Shown piece by piece: positions 1 through 12,005 of a DNA stretch of 64,000 nt (within the stretch, counting starts at the first letter, position 1; the number at the start of each line of letters is the position of its first letter). The notes under the pieces were generated by a model. The model saw only the letters and a program-made list of their open reading frames with translations. It did no database searches and was not told the origin of the DNA. The stretch comes from Xestospongia muta (taxonomy: Eukaryota > Porifera > Demospongiae > Haplosclerida > Petrosiidae): positions 31,941,245 to 32,005,244 of the forward strand of contig OY848917.1 of assembly GCA_963693285.1 (NCBI GenBank), read 5' to 3'. The position numbers were made by a program, and so were the translations under genes.

Positions 1-3000
1 AAAGACTGCATTCTATGTGGCTGCTGAGAAGAATCATACAGATATTGCACTTCTTCTGATTAATCGTGGCTGTTCTGTTGATATTAAGAATAAGGTGAGT
101 TAATGTATGTTGTAATACTGATTAACAAAGCCACTTACGTAATAGTTCATATGTTAACATATCTCTATTTAAACAAGCTTGGTTCACCTCAACTGATGGT
201 CAAATCTCTCACCTTATCAACAAACAGATGTGTGTAGGAGGGTCTAGAAGCAAACTAGACCTATTAACCTACTGTAATATGTGGAATGTAGGATAGTAGT
301 CTTGTCTCTAGACTATCACAACAAATTAAAGTCTTGTATCTTGATTATCTTAGGACAAGAAATATTGGAATTACACTCAAGTCTTGTTTCTTGTCAAGTC
401 TATCAATAATAACTAGTTTCAGATGTCATGTGATAATAATAATATTCACATTACTAAACTGGATTTTAGTGATTGCCACGATACTGGTGTGCATATTATT
501 TCCTGTACTAAGAAAGTTCATGAAATATATCAGACTACACTTCACCATGGGGCATTTTAGTATGTGAACAAGACTACCTCAGACAATCATTTTGACAACA
601 GTAGGAGGGGCTAGCTTATTAATTATATATCACTTTATATAATGAAACATAAATGGTGATAGATTTATTGCATCTATTCAAAATCTATATGTAGTTGTCT
701 TCTTTCGAGCTATATATTTTTGATTATCTAAATATTGAGAGGAAAAGATTAGAAAAACTCACATCTTTTAGTTTCTATAGTTTGTAGGATATAATTATAC
801 AACATATTGTATTTACATGTATACTATATTCTATGTATTAAGTATTTACATCACATACATATATATCTTATGTGTATGTAAACTATGTACATGTATTTAC
901 TATAATAGCATCATTACTACATAATAGCAAATGACTTATTATACTGTCTTTGTATTCTTAGAATGATGAGACTGCTTTACACTTTGCAGCTTACCGTAAC
1001 AATATTCACCTTATTAGGGCAATTGTGGATCTTACTGTTCAGATTGATGTTAAGAATAAGGTGAGTATGTATTTAAAACTACAACTATTTAATGGTTGAT
1101 GTTTGTAAACATGCTTATATATGTGAGTAGTTCTGTATCTTTACATTATTACTTCATTTGGGTATATCAAATAGATATGATTAACATGTTATTTGGAGAG
1201 GTTAATGTAATAAGATGGAGATATGTCCTATGGTTAAACAATAGTCATCCAACACTCTCTGATTTGCTTTTGAATATATCTACTGGTTATTTGGCAACAT
1301 ATTTACATGTATATTTCAATGATAAATGTAAAAGAAATGATCTTATCTTTTTTTTTCTGTAATATCTCATAATATTGTCTGCACTTGTAGTTATTTCTCT
1401 AGTTATGACACGGTAGTCTCTCTACCCATTTTGTAAATATCAGGAGACTTAAAAAAACATTGTGTTTCCATTGTCTCCTATAAATATATATATCACTCAC
1501 CATATTGAATATAACTATTCAGACCATATAGTACACAATGTTATTAAGAGTTTGTCCTAATAAACAAGCTATGACTGTTTCTAAATGCATATACATAAAT
1601 ACATGTTCAATGTACATCTCTTTTTTCTCTTTATATTATACATTTATTAGGTTGGAAAGACTGCACTCTTTGTAACTGCTGAGAAGGGCCATACCGATTT
1701 TGCACTTCTTCTGATTGAGAAAGGCTGTTTTGTTGACATTAAGAATAATGTGAGTTAATGTAGATTGCACACTTCCTTACAAAGCTAATTACAGTAGTAG
1801 TTCATATGATTATTAATGTACTAACGTCTTCTTAGCTGACAGTCAAATCTCTCCACCTTATCAACAAATTTTAAATACATGTACAGTGTACATATGTTTA
1901 TTCTCATTACGTCTTCATTCATTAGTATGGTGAGACTGCACTCTATGTGGCTGCTAAGAATAATCATAATGATATTGCAGTTCTTCTGATTGAGAGTGGC
2001 TGTTCTGTTGATATTAAGAATAATGTGAGTTAATATAGATTGCATATTGCACACAATCTTGTTAAGACTTAGTCTTAACAAACAAAAAATAACATTTTTT
2101 TAAAATACATGTACAGTATACATCTGTTTTTTCTCTTTATGTGATACATTTATTAGGATGGAGAGACTGCACTCTATGTAGCTGCTGAGAAGGGCCATAC
2201 TGATATTGCACTTCTTTTGATTGAGAAAGGCTGTTCTGTAGATATTAAGAATAATGTGAGTTAATATAGATTGCATATTGCACACAATCTTGTTAAGACT
2301 TAGTCTTAACAAACAAAAAATAACATTTTTTTAAAATACATGTACAGTATACATCTGTTTTTTCTCTTTATGTGATACATTTATTAGGATGGAGAGACTG
2401 CACTCTATGTAGCTGCTGAGAAGGGCCATACTGATATTGCACTTCTTTTGATTGAGAAAGGCTGTTCTGTAGATATTAAGAATAATGTGAGTTAATATAG
2501 ATTGCACACTTCATAACAAAGCCACTTACAGTAAGAGTTCATATGATTACATATCAGCAAGTTAGTATCTTTTTCGGTGAAGGTCAAATCTGTTTACCTT
2601 AACAATAAATCTGTAAATACATGAACAGTGTACATTTATTTATTCTCTTTATGTTATATGTTATTAGGATGGAAAGACTGCATTCTATGTGGCTGCTGAG
2701 AAGAATCATAAAGATATTGCACTTCTTCTGATTGATCGTGGTTGTTCTGTTGATATTAAGAATAGGGTGAGTTAATGTATGTTGTAATACTGATTAACAA
2801 AGCCACTTACATAATGGTCAAATCTCTCACCTTATCAACAAACTGATGTGTGTAGGAGGGTCTAGAAGCAAACTAGGCTTATTATCCTACTGGAATATGT
2901 GGAATGTAGGATATGAGTCTTGTCTCTAGACTATCACAGCAAATTAAAGTCTTGTATCTTGATTATCTTAGGACAAGTAATATTGGAATTACACTCAAGT

Positions 3001-3649
3001 CTTGTTTCTTGTCAAGTCTATCAATAATAACTAGTTTCAGATGTCATGTGGTAATAGTAACTTTTATATGATGCAATTGGTATTTAGCAATTGTTAAAAT
3101 ACTGATGTACATATAATTTCCTGTACCAAGATAATTGATCAAAGATACCAGACTACATTTCACAATAGGCCATGGTTGTTTGAGGACAAGACTAACCTCA
3201 GACAATCATTTTGACAACAGTAGGAGGGGATAGCTTATTAATTGAAGCATAATTAGTGATAGACTTATTACATGTGGTCAAAATCTATATGTAGTTTTCT
3301 TCTTTCTATATATCTTTGATTATTTAAATATTAACATCAGAATAAAATCACATCTATTAGTCTCTATAGTTTATAGGATATAATTATACAACATATTGTA
3401 TTTACATGTATACTATATTCTATGTATTAAGTATTTACATCACATACATATCTATCTCATGAATTGTAAAACAATATACATTAATCTACTATAGTAGCAT
3501 CATTACTGCATAATAGCAAGTGACTTATTACACTGTCTTTGTATTTTTAGGATGATGACACTGCTTTACATTGTGCAGCCATCAATAACAATGTTGACCT
3601 TATTAAGGCAATTGTGAATCGTATTATTCAGATTGATGTTAAGAATAAA
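1..3649 (+). CDS. Ankyrin-repeat exon block of the ROC-COR-Death gene
   Basis: Eight exons, each one ankyrin repeat of 33 codons in phase 0 (the first cut by the window edge). Two repeat types are seen. Exons 1 and 3-7 read like DGKTAFYVAAEKNHKD then IALLLIDRGCSVDIKN. Exons 2 and 8 read like NDETALHFAAYRNN and end in QIDVKNK. The exon1-intron-exon2 segment (1-1060) and exon7-intron-exon8 (2668-3649) are homologous through the intron, which indicates duplication of a two-exon block. Ankyrin repeats usually bind proteins; the ligand cannot be told from sequence. Confidence 0.88.
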
Positions 3650-6600
3650 GTGAGTATATATTTTAAAATACAACTATATTAAGAACTATCCTTTATACAA
3701 GATTGTATTTCTGACATGGATAGACGGTATGTTACATGGTCGTAACATGTTTTGGATCATGTTATTACACATATAAGTATATACTTGTATGCCAATTTCC
3801 ATCATTTTATTGTATTGTTGGATTTGTCTTTTATTAACAAAACAAAACTTACATGTAATAACTGGTGATGCATATGGCAACTAATGAATTTAAATAACTA
3901 TTGCTGTGAACATTTCAAATATGGTATGACTGATCAAGACTCAAAATTAGGTAATTGTTTCTGAAAGCAGAGAATGGTCTTTGCGCAGAACAATAATTTC
4001 CACAATTCCCCAGTGTTCAAACTTGGCAAATATGTATACTACACTGCTTCCATTAAATGCCTCAGTATTTATTTTAATCACAACATTCTTGACCAGGTGT
4101 TTATTTAAAGTAGGTCTTTATTGTCTTCAAACTTCTCAACAGTTAACTGATACATGGTTTATACACAGAACTTTTTTGCAAATGTGATAACCTGTGATGC
4201 TAAGCACACTACTGACTGTACCCATACCAGGCATTTCTTCCTATCATGTGTTTTTTTATACAACCACAATACGTATGCCTGATGTTTATCTAATATAGGC
4301 ATTTATTCAAAATAGGCAGACAGAAAAGCAATAACTTAATTTATCTGTATAGATATACTTGGGGAATTTAATAAAGTGGGATATAGTACTGTGCCACAAA
4401 CTTGTTACTTTTTAAATCATAATGTAAGCAGCTTTGGCTTTGTAATTAATTCTACTGTTTTTTTGTTAATTAGAATTAATTAGTAAGTTTCACTTTTAGT
4501 GCATGTTTATATTATGAATATTGAATTTAGTCTTACTTTGTAACTTGTAATAGATAGTACTTGTTTCAAAGTTTAGAAAGATATATTGGCACTGTAATGA
4601 AAAGCATAGAGTTTAGGCTTAAGACAATAAAACAACAGATTGGAATCAACAGTTCACACAACATACATAGTTGTATATGTTAGTTAATTTGTGTTGTCTG
4701 TATCACACTTAGTTATGAAATAGTTGAAAAAGTAAAGAGCTCAGACATTGTTATGAATACTGCAATGAGCTATGACCACATGGAGTCACTTTGTCTTCAT
4801 TCTAATCATATAAGTAGTGCTGCTATAATAAAGGAGTCATCTGGCCCTTAAATTTTCTTCCTGCTTTAATATAGACAATGCTGTAGCTTTATAGTTATTG
4901 TTAAATGTAATACAAATTATACATTATATCCTGTATTGATATCTATATTAAGTGCAATTAGTTTTGAACAGTAGAAATTAAACAAACAGTACACTAATAT
5001 CAGTTGTTCTTGTAACCTACACATTTTTACAACTCATGAAGTTGTCATTTATGAGATGTCTTATTAAAACAAAAAAAATTAATCATATTACTATAAACAA
5101 TGTGGCGCTTTGAGTGCTTTGAAAAATGATCATTTTATTACTGGTACATAAATTAAAGCAATATAAGAATGCCTTACTGGCTTGTCATTTTCTACCTTTA
5201 TCCAACTAGGCTATATATTTTAAAGTCAACAGATGTAATTGTAATAATAATGTCTCATTCATTTATTAGCATGTCATTTTAAGTATAAAACCAACAATAC
5301 TATAGACTTTTAATGCTATTCTTTTTCTCTTAGAGTGGAAACACACCACTTCACGATGCATGTTCTCGAGGTTCAATTCATGCAATCAAGTTTCTCATAT
5401 CATCTGGGCGAGTGGATCCGATGTCCAAGAATAATGATGAACAAGCACCTATGGAACTTGTTCCCTCATATCACAAGAATCGTTTTGAAATTTTAAAAAT
5501 ATTTGAGCCATTTCTACAAAGTCAAGCTGACTTCCCTGTGGAATCCTATAGTAAAGTCTTCATGTGTGGCAATACTTCTTCAGGGAAAAGTTCTCTTACT
5601 GCTGTCATCATGGAACGAGCTAAGAAACCAGCTGATCACAAGTTTGATACAACCGAATGTGTCACAGTAGAACCACTAACTGCTGGTATTAATCCACATA
5701 ATTTTACAAGCCACGAAATAGGGAATGTCGTCCTCTATGACCTCGCTGGTCATAGGGAGTATTACAGTAGTCATGCTGCTGTCCTAGAAAATCTCATGTT
5801 AAGCTCGCCTGCTGTGTTTTTGATCCTTTTCAAGCTTATTAATGCAATTGAGACGATGAGGAAAGAGTTATACTACTGGTTTAATTTCATTGAAAATGCC
5901 AGCAAAGGAATGAAAAGTTCAAAGCAATCCCAAATTATTGTCATTGGAAGTCGACTTGATGAGCTGACTTCTAGCTTAAATCCAATATCTGAAGTGGTGG
6001 ATGAAGTTGTCAAGAAGGCGGCCTATTCACAAAAATTTTGTGAGTTTATACCAATGGAATGTCATCGTCCTGGAGGTAAAGGAGTCAAAGAGTTCATTGC
6101 TACACTTTCAAACAGCTGTAAAGCTGTTCTTGATCGATCAGATGAAATCAGTTTTTATTGCCATGTCCAATACTCTTTTCTGCAGCTTCTTCAAAGAGTA
6201 GCTATTAGTTTGGAAGAGCTATGTGCTTTGTTAAGAGAGCGTAATGATCCTTCTCTTCCATCTGAAATGTCAGTGTTACTTGAATTCCTGACCACTCTAA
6301 GTGATAAGGGTCTTATCTTATTCCTTAGAAATGAAAATGGTCAAAGTTGGATAGTTATAAACAGGGGTGCTCTACTATCAGAAATCAATGGTGTTCTCTT
6401 TGCCCCAGCAGCAATCAAACGTGTTTATCGAGATATGGCTAGTAATACTGGCATTGTACCTCTATCTGCTCTCAAGGAAGCATTTCCTGATCACAATACT
6501 AAAATGTTAGTTGGGTTTCTTAGAAGTCTTCAATTTTGCCACATGATTAAATCAAGCACACTTGATGATCTTGAAACTAACATATCAACATCAATACCTC

Positions 6601-8634
6601 TGCCATTAGATGAGGTCTTATTTTTTCCAGCACTTATCAGTGCTGAACCACCTACTGATATCAAAATAGAAAATGGGTTAGGATGGTGTCTGTGGTGTCC
6701 TGATCCCAATGAATTCCTGTCTACAAGATTTCTTCACGTCCTCCTTCTTTGCCTCGCCTATTTATATTGCTTGCCTCCTCGAAAACCTGGTTTAGTTAAT
6801 GTAACTAACCCTGCTGTGCAAAAGTTCGCTCGTCGTTGTACAGTCTGGACTAATGGTATATATTGGAAGAACAAATTTGAGGTCGTAGTTGAAGTATCTG
6901 AACACAATCGTTGTGTTACAGTACTTACATCAAACAAGGAAATGGATGAAAGTCGCCAAGTTTTTAACTCAGTCATTAAGAAAGTCCTGAGTCTTAAGAA
7001 GCAGTTTTGTTCATGTACAAGTGATGAATATATGATTGCACCAGATCACGTATCTACTGCTCATACTCTTGAGGTCTGTGAACGTACACTTTATTCAATG
7101 GAAGATGTTGCTGTTGGTGTTCTTAAAAAAATTAATATTATGGACACACATGGCACTGCGCTTGATGTCAAAGAGATTGTAGGAAATAAAGATCCATTCC
7201 TTCACATTACTCCTTTGGTAACAAAAGCACTGTTCAATACAAATAATGCTGAGTTGCCAGTTCAAGACGATTATCTTCAACATATTCAAGATGTCTGTGG
7301 TGACACATTTTTATCATTTGTCAAATGTACTCACATCAAAATAAAGGAGCACTGCAGTAGTTTGAGTGTTTTTGCTGGACGTAATCCTTTTGTAAGTGAA
7401 TGTACTATTATTTATTTACTTTTAGTGTACATGTAACAATGTACATGTAGTTTTAATATTGAACATATCTTATTGTACTGCTCTATCTACATCATGTACA
7501 GGATCTTGCCTCCCCTCCATTAACTAAATATGACATTGAATGTGCCTCTAAATCACTTGTTAAGAAGACATGCCAAGGTCAGTCTTCATTATATGAAATA
7601 TTACTTTGTTGCACAATATCTATTTCTGTTTGATAAAACAGGAGTAATTAGCAGCCCAGTCAACTCTACAGCTTCAGGTAATAACAAACAGCAAAAATAG
7701 TTTGCTCTTTATACAAACAATTTACTAAGATTACCAATATCATTATTTTTTAAAGATCAAGTTATAAAGTCTGCTACTTCTAACATAATAGACTTTTCAG
7801 CAAATGAAAACATTCCTGAGGAGCTATTAAGTGAGTTAAGTTTAATCAATACACTTGTGTGTTCATATGTTAATCAACATTAGTGCAAGAACCAGAAAAA
7901 CACCACCTCTTGATTCTACTGGACCCTGTTAAACATGAGTGGAAAAGTATTGGTGAACAGCTTAAAATAGAATATAGTGATATAAAATCTGAAGAATACA
8001 ATGTATCACATGATAATAAAGGAAGACTCTCAGAAGTTTTACAGCTCTGGATAAATCAGAGAAAACGTGAGGTGTGCTGGAAGACAATCATCACTGTCAT
8101 AAAGGGTCCACCTTTAAACAATATGGATGTAGGTAACAAAATTTGTCTTTTTTTACGGGATGAGTACAATTCTGGCAAGGAAGGTATTCAATTAACTCAT
8201 TCTCAATAGACATCACAAAATCTTGCATTCCATTTTTATGTTCACTAGCTTCAACTAAAGGAAAACATACAAACAGTCCAAAACATAATCCAAGTCCTTC
8301 AGGTGTTACCAAAAGTACTTAGTGATGGTGAGTATCTATGTTTGTGTATGTAATGTATGCATGTATGTGTAATCTTATTGTGTGTGGATGTGTGTTACAT
8401 TGCTTATTTTAACTATCTACCAGAAAATATTCAGGCTCTATTAGTTGCTATGACAACATGTATAATATATAATTATTAGACATACAATAATTTATTTAGC
8501 GTGTTTGTATTTCATTTATTTCTGTTGTATTTTTTGTAGAAAAGAATTGCAGTTCAAGATTCAAGTTTAATTATATTTTAATCTTAGGAGCTATATGTGT
8601 TGTAGTGCTGGCTTACTTTATGTATACTTCATAA
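1..8634 (+). CDS. Ankyrin-ROC-COR-Death-transmembrane protein (3' part, spliced)
   Basis: Spliced gene that enters from the left edge. Exons read here: 1-94 (partial), 962-1060, 1651-1749, 1926-2024, 2157-2255, 2388-2486, 2668-2766, 3551-3649, 5334-7391, 7502-7577, 7642-7677, 7756-7830, 7884-8183, 8249-8302 and 8540-8634 (stop TAA). The ankyrin exons are 99 bp and phase 0; the linker exons from 7502 onward join in phase 1. Domain order is ankyrin repeats, ROC GTPase, COR, an S/T/P-rich linker, Death domain, a second linker and a hydrophobic tail. ROC-COR proteins are GTP-switched dimers and Death domains recruit adaptors, so a membrane-tethered signalling role is likely (inference). The start codon lies outside the window. 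Donors at 8184 and 8303 are weak and chosen for frame continuity, so the last linker is the least certain part. Confidence 0.85.
2025..2486 (+). repeat. 231-bp perfect tandem duplication of one ankyrin exon plus intron
   Basis: Bases 2025-2255 (intron plus exon 2157-2255) recur as 2256-2486 with no difference seen by eye. The duplication breakpoints coincide with the donor site. The unit adds exactly one 33-codon exon, so the frame is kept. Each intron copy holds the inverted repeat gttaagac/gtcttaac. Confidence 0.92.
3650..5333 (+). other. Long intron before the ROC-COR exon
   Basis: About 1.7 kb between the last 99-bp ankyrin exon and the large exon. Short ORFs here have no family resemblance, and base use is as AT-rich as other introns. 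I see no RNA gene or element in it. Confidence 0.6.
5334..7391 (+). CDS. Large exon: final ankyrin half-repeat, ROC GTPase and COR domains
   Basis: A 686-codon, phase-0 exon between an AG acceptor at 5332-5333 and GTAAGT at 7392. It opens with a last ankyrin helix pair (SGNTPLHDACSRGSIHAIKF). A GTPase follows: P-loop GNTSSGKS at 5568-5591, switch II motif DLAGH at about 5739-5753, and a G4-like SRLD at 5949-5960 after the strand IIVIG. The next 270 or so residues (about 6130-6560) have the COR pattern of a winged-helix region (LLEFLTTLSDKGLILFL). The remainder, to RNPF, is less conserved and may be the C-terminal COR half. P-loop plus COR in one exon identifies a ROCO-type protein. The NKxD motif is replaced by SRLD, as in several divergent ROC domains, so guanine specificity is inferred. 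Confidence 0.87.
7502..7830 (+). CDS. Linker exons between COR and Death domains
   Basis: Three small exons, 7502-7577, 7642-7677 and 7756-7830, separated by 64- and 78-bp introns with GT-AG ends. After the first they are all phase 1-1. They encode a polar linker (SPPLTKYDIECASKSL, then SSPVNSTAS, then ENIPEELL) with no domain I recognise. Symmetrical phases mean exon skipping would keep the frame, so isoforms with different linker length are possible. Confidence 0.7.
7884..8183 (+). CDS. Death-domain exon
   Basis: A 300-bp exon encoding about 100 residues with the six-helix Death-fold pattern. It starts HHLLILLDPVKHEWKSIGEQ, continues with a helix ending in an E-x-Y turn, then LSEVLQLWINQ, then the invariant-type tryptophan in CWKTIITVIKGPPL, and a final helix KICLFLRDEY. 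Entry is phase 1 from 7830. The donor at 8184 (gtattc) is non-consensus but keeps phase 1. In the Death superfamily this fold makes homotypic contacts with adaptors; no partner is encoded in the window. Confidence 0.82.
8249..8634 (+). CDS. C-terminal linker and transmembrane tail exons
   Basis: Exon 8249-8302 (phase 1-1, S/T/K/P-rich STKGKHTNSPKHNPSPS) joins exon 8540-8634. The latter encodes about nine polar and basic residues, then a single hydrophobic helix (YILILGAICVVVLAYFM), then YTS and stop. The helix lies at the extreme C terminus, as in tail-anchored proteins, which would place the GTPase and Death domain in the cytosol. An alternative donor at 8328 (GTGAGT) is stronger. With phase-1 entry the frame stops before it, at TAG 8320-8322. 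Confidence 0.66.
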
Positions 8635-8859
8635 CATTACACTATAGAAGACATGCAACATTTAAGTGTTTTTTTTTCTTCATAAAAATAGTTTCTTAAT
8701 TATTAGAGGGTCTTTAAAGCTGCCTTCAGACAGACATAAATGTAAAGGACTTCTCATTTTCTTTTGGTCAAAGATGTATCGACTAGGATCATCTCCTTTG
8801 GCTAGAATTGAGATAACTGCGAGAACAAACAGCCCTCAATCAGTTGAACCAGCTTGCAA

Positions 8860-9990
8860 TTGACAATAACAATACAATAACAATTTTAAGTGTGTCTAGT
8901 ACTGTGTATGGTGTGGATAATTCTGAATGAATAAAATTGTTAATATGAGGAATGCTACCTCTGTCTTGTTTAGTAATAAGTAGTAGAGCTGCCTTTGTTT
9001 TCACTTCCATCATTAGCTTAGCAAAAGCTTTCAAAAGTTTTGGATCATCAAATTGATATCTTGTAGAAAGCCTGAAAGAAAATATGACAATCTTTATCTA
9101 AGAGTTAGAAACTCTTGTCTAGTATCATAATTACCAATGTATTAATATTAACCTTCCATCATCACATTCAGAGACATCCTCAATATTCCTATAGGAGTAT
9201 AGTTGAATTTAGCAATGCCACATAGACTTTAAGCACTGTATGTATTACTCACTTATTTAGATGCCACATATATACAATACACTACAATTACACTACTACA
9301 CCTACCCATATACACAAACACAATTATTCTATTAAGAAGCCAAAGCCTTATGAAAGAGTCTGCAAACAAAGTTGTGGATTCCTGGCTCTGTGTCAATAAT
9401 ATCTTGTAAGTGACCTGAAAGAAATCATGACACACTTTGTTTAAAAGTTAGAAGATTATGTCTACTATCATAATAACTAATGTATTAATATTACCTTTTT
9501 CATCATTACATTCAGAGACATCCACAATAATCCTATAGAAGTATAGATGAATTAGTAATGTCACATAGACTCTAAGCACTGTAGATATTACTCCCTTATT
9601 TGGATACCATATATTTACAATACACTACAATTACACCACCACACCCAGACACATACACAAACGTGATTACTCTATCAGGAAGCCATAGCCTTATGAAGAA
9701 GCCTGCAAACAAAGTTATGGATTCCTGGCTCTGTGTCAATAATATCATGTCAGGAGGCCTGAAAGAAAATATGACAATCTTTGTTGAAGAGTTAGAAGCT
9801 TTTGAATACTGTCATAATAACAAGTGCATTAATTAATATTAACTTTTCCATCATTACATTCAGAAGTATCCACAATACTCTAACACTACATTCAGAGGCG
9901 TCAACAATAGGAGTGTTGTGGATGCCTGTGAATGTAATCTTGGAAATGCTAACATTAATACTTCTGTTGTTATGATAGTAGACAACAGTT
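8860..9990. repeat. Three tandem copies of a roughly 343-bp repeat
   Basis: The string cctgaaagaaa recurs at about 9071, 9414 and 9757. Each is followed by homologous sequence: an ATTCAGAGAC block, a CA-rich block, then gcctgcaaacaaag and tggattcctggctctgtgtc. The third copy is shorter and rearranged. Related diverged copies lie at about 18,700-18,960 and 19,110-19,500. No coding capacity is seen. It is a dispersed repeat family of unknown type. Confidence 0.75.
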
Positions 9991-10059
9991 TCTACATTAG
10001 ATGATTATTAATTAATCATATCAATTTTAGGCAAAAGACATTACTGGAGTTTCAATCTC

Positions 10060-10205
10060 AGAAGCTGCCAGTTTGTAATGACTAAATTATACATTAGTTA
10101 AATCACATTTACAATGTAATTTCTCAGGATATATTGTACAACAGGACATTGCCATAATTTAATAATGACTAAAAATAATAACGTATCATATTAAGTTATG
10201 TATAC
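10060..10205. repeat. 140-bp dispersed repeat (copy at 20,690-20,830)
   Basis: The stretch from the TTATACATTAGTTAAATCAC block to ATACATATGTATAACCAA is found again, about 90% identical by eye, at 20,690-20,830 in the same orientation. It is non-coding. Confidence 0.75.
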
Positions 10206-10402
10206 ATATGTATAACCAAGCAAGAAACAGGTAATTCAGCTGATAATGTACTATAAGGATATAAGTTTCCTGATTGTTAGAATACAAGCCAAATCTAATC
10301 TCCTTATAATTAACAGGAACAAAGGTTACTGATGACAAATGTAAGTCAATAGCACTTAGAACAGGCTTCATGATAGAAAAGAATACTGGCCTTACAAACT
10401 TC

Positions 10403-10447
10403 CATTATTATTATTATTATTACTACTACAACTACTACTACTACTAT
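10403..10447. repeat. (ATT)n/(ACT)n microsatellite
   Basis: A short run of ATT triplets is followed by ACT triplets. The surrounding 10.2-10.95 kb shows nothing else I can name. Confidence 0.9.
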
Positions 10448-10959
10448 TCCTTATATGCAATGATAACTGCAAGAGTAGAAGTCTTATAAAGATTACTTTT
10501 ACACAGAAAAAGTATGTTTTTAAGTAAATAAATAATGTAAGGATGGCGTTGAAAACGTCTCAAACAAGCACAAAGTAGGAATTGGATCACTACATAATAG
10601 CCACACAGAAGTATCTAAACACAATTTTTATATTTAGAGAACTATACTTTACTGCTTTGTCAGTACATTACTTAAATAAAATCCTCATTTCTATCTAGCT
10701 GATCAGTATTGTACTTTAGACTTCTTATATGACTATTTCCTCACACAACTGTTTCAGCAAAGTATTATGTCCTTGATATTACAACTACTATATAGGGATA
10801 TCCATACTGTCATTCCTACTTTGGGTTTTTTGAGATTTTTCACTGCCATTTAAATAAACGTTTTAAAATTTTTTATTTACTTGTAATTATAATAAGTCAA
10901 AGAGAGAACACGTTATTAAGGAATAATATCTTATCTTCCCCTCTCCTGGATTCATCTTG

Positions 10960-11175
10960 TCAATTGTGGGGAAAGTGAATAGGAAATCTCAATGTATCCA
11001 TCCTCAGAGCCTCTTAATGTATAGCTAACTTACTAAATCATATTTTTCCCAATTTTTCGACTCCTCTACTATCTCTTTTAACTGAGTCATCTATGTTCTC
11101 CTGTTCAATTCATTTTCCTAATAAATTTATTGCCAGCTAAAATTTCCACTAGATCAGATGGTATTCACATTCAGC
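10960..11175 (+). mobile_element. Non-LTR retrotransposon fragment (RT N-terminal region)
   Basis: The + strand reads LPAKISTRSDGIH near 11,130-11,170, matching the K-x-S/T-G-x-D-G-I motif at the start of LINE reverse transcriptases, after a stretch with frame breaks. A second copy of the same scrap is at 22,793-22,998. The homology stops where EF-hand sequence begins in both copies. Confidence 0.6.
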
Positions 11176-11412
11176 AACTGGACCTTCATTTCAATAAGTA
11201 GCTACTCGTTTAGCCACAAAAGGAATGTCATCATTACTAAGAATACCATTGTTGTCAGGATCCACTAGGTCAAAGTGCATCCTAATTTTTTCAATCCAGG
11301 CAGAACTCGTGTAAAAAAAGTTTGTGCAAAATCTTTTACAAGCCTGGTTCAACAAGGTTGACGATGAAAGAAAAATGACACATATTAAATGTGGTATATT
11401 GTGACTACCCAC
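11167..11412 (-). pseudogene. EF-hand gene fragment (N-terminal EF loop)
   Basis: On the minus strand this reads SAWIEKIRMHFDLVDPDNNG then ILSNDDIPFVAKRVATY, homologous to residues 9-45 of the intact EF-hand protein at 26,185-26,679. The EF loop D-x-D-x-N-G is kept. The 5' end differs (no MAASFTQ) and the region continues only a few codons past the loop (NEG). It is a broken paralogue. Confidence 0.8.
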
Positions 11413-11420
11413 TAATTACT

Positions 11421-12005
11421 ATAGGGAAACATTAGATGTTCTTAATATCACTAACATAGTTTAGCCACAAGAGCAATGTCATAATTATCAAGGATACCAT
11501 TCATGTCAGCATCAAGTAGCTGAAAACGCATCTTCATTTTTTTATCCAGTCAAGACTTTGTGTAAAAGAGGCAGCCATTTTGATTGATGTGTGCAAGACC
11601 TTTTATAAGCTTGTTTCAACAAGTTCGATAATGAAAGAAATTTAAAAATGACACACATGTTTTCTACTCAGCTACTTAAATGTGGTATATTGAGACCACC
11701 CACTAATTACTATAGGGAAACATTAGATGTTCTTAATATCACTAACATAGTTTAGCCACAAGAGCAATGTTATAATTATCAAGGATACCATTCATGTCAG
11801 CATCAAGTAGCTGAAAACGCATCTTCATTTTTTTATCCAGTCAAGACTTTGTGTAAAAGAGGCAGCCATTTTGATTGATGTGTGCAAGACCTTTTTATAA
11901 GCTTGGTTCAACAAGCTCAATAATGAAAGAAATTTAAAAATGACACACACGTTTTCTACTCAGCTACTTAAATGTGGTATATTGAGACCACCCACTAATT
12001 ACTAT
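11421..12005 (-). pseudogene. Two tandem copies (about 291 bp) of the 5' end of the EF-hand gene
   Basis: Bases 11,461-11,574 and about 11,752-11,868 each match the first 40 codons of the EF-hand gene at 26.6 kb, including the start region. Each has one T fewer in the run before ATCCAG, which shifts frame. The unit, with its upstream flank, is directly repeated at 11,421 and 11,712. The upstream flank also matches sequence 5' of the intact gene and of the fragment at 30,981. Neither copy can encode the protein. Confidence 0.8.

Noticed and set aside
1821..2312. Two near-identical minus-strand ORFs (86 and 70 codons)
   Set aside because: They are antisense shadows of the duplicated ankyrin exons; their similarity comes from the tandem duplication.
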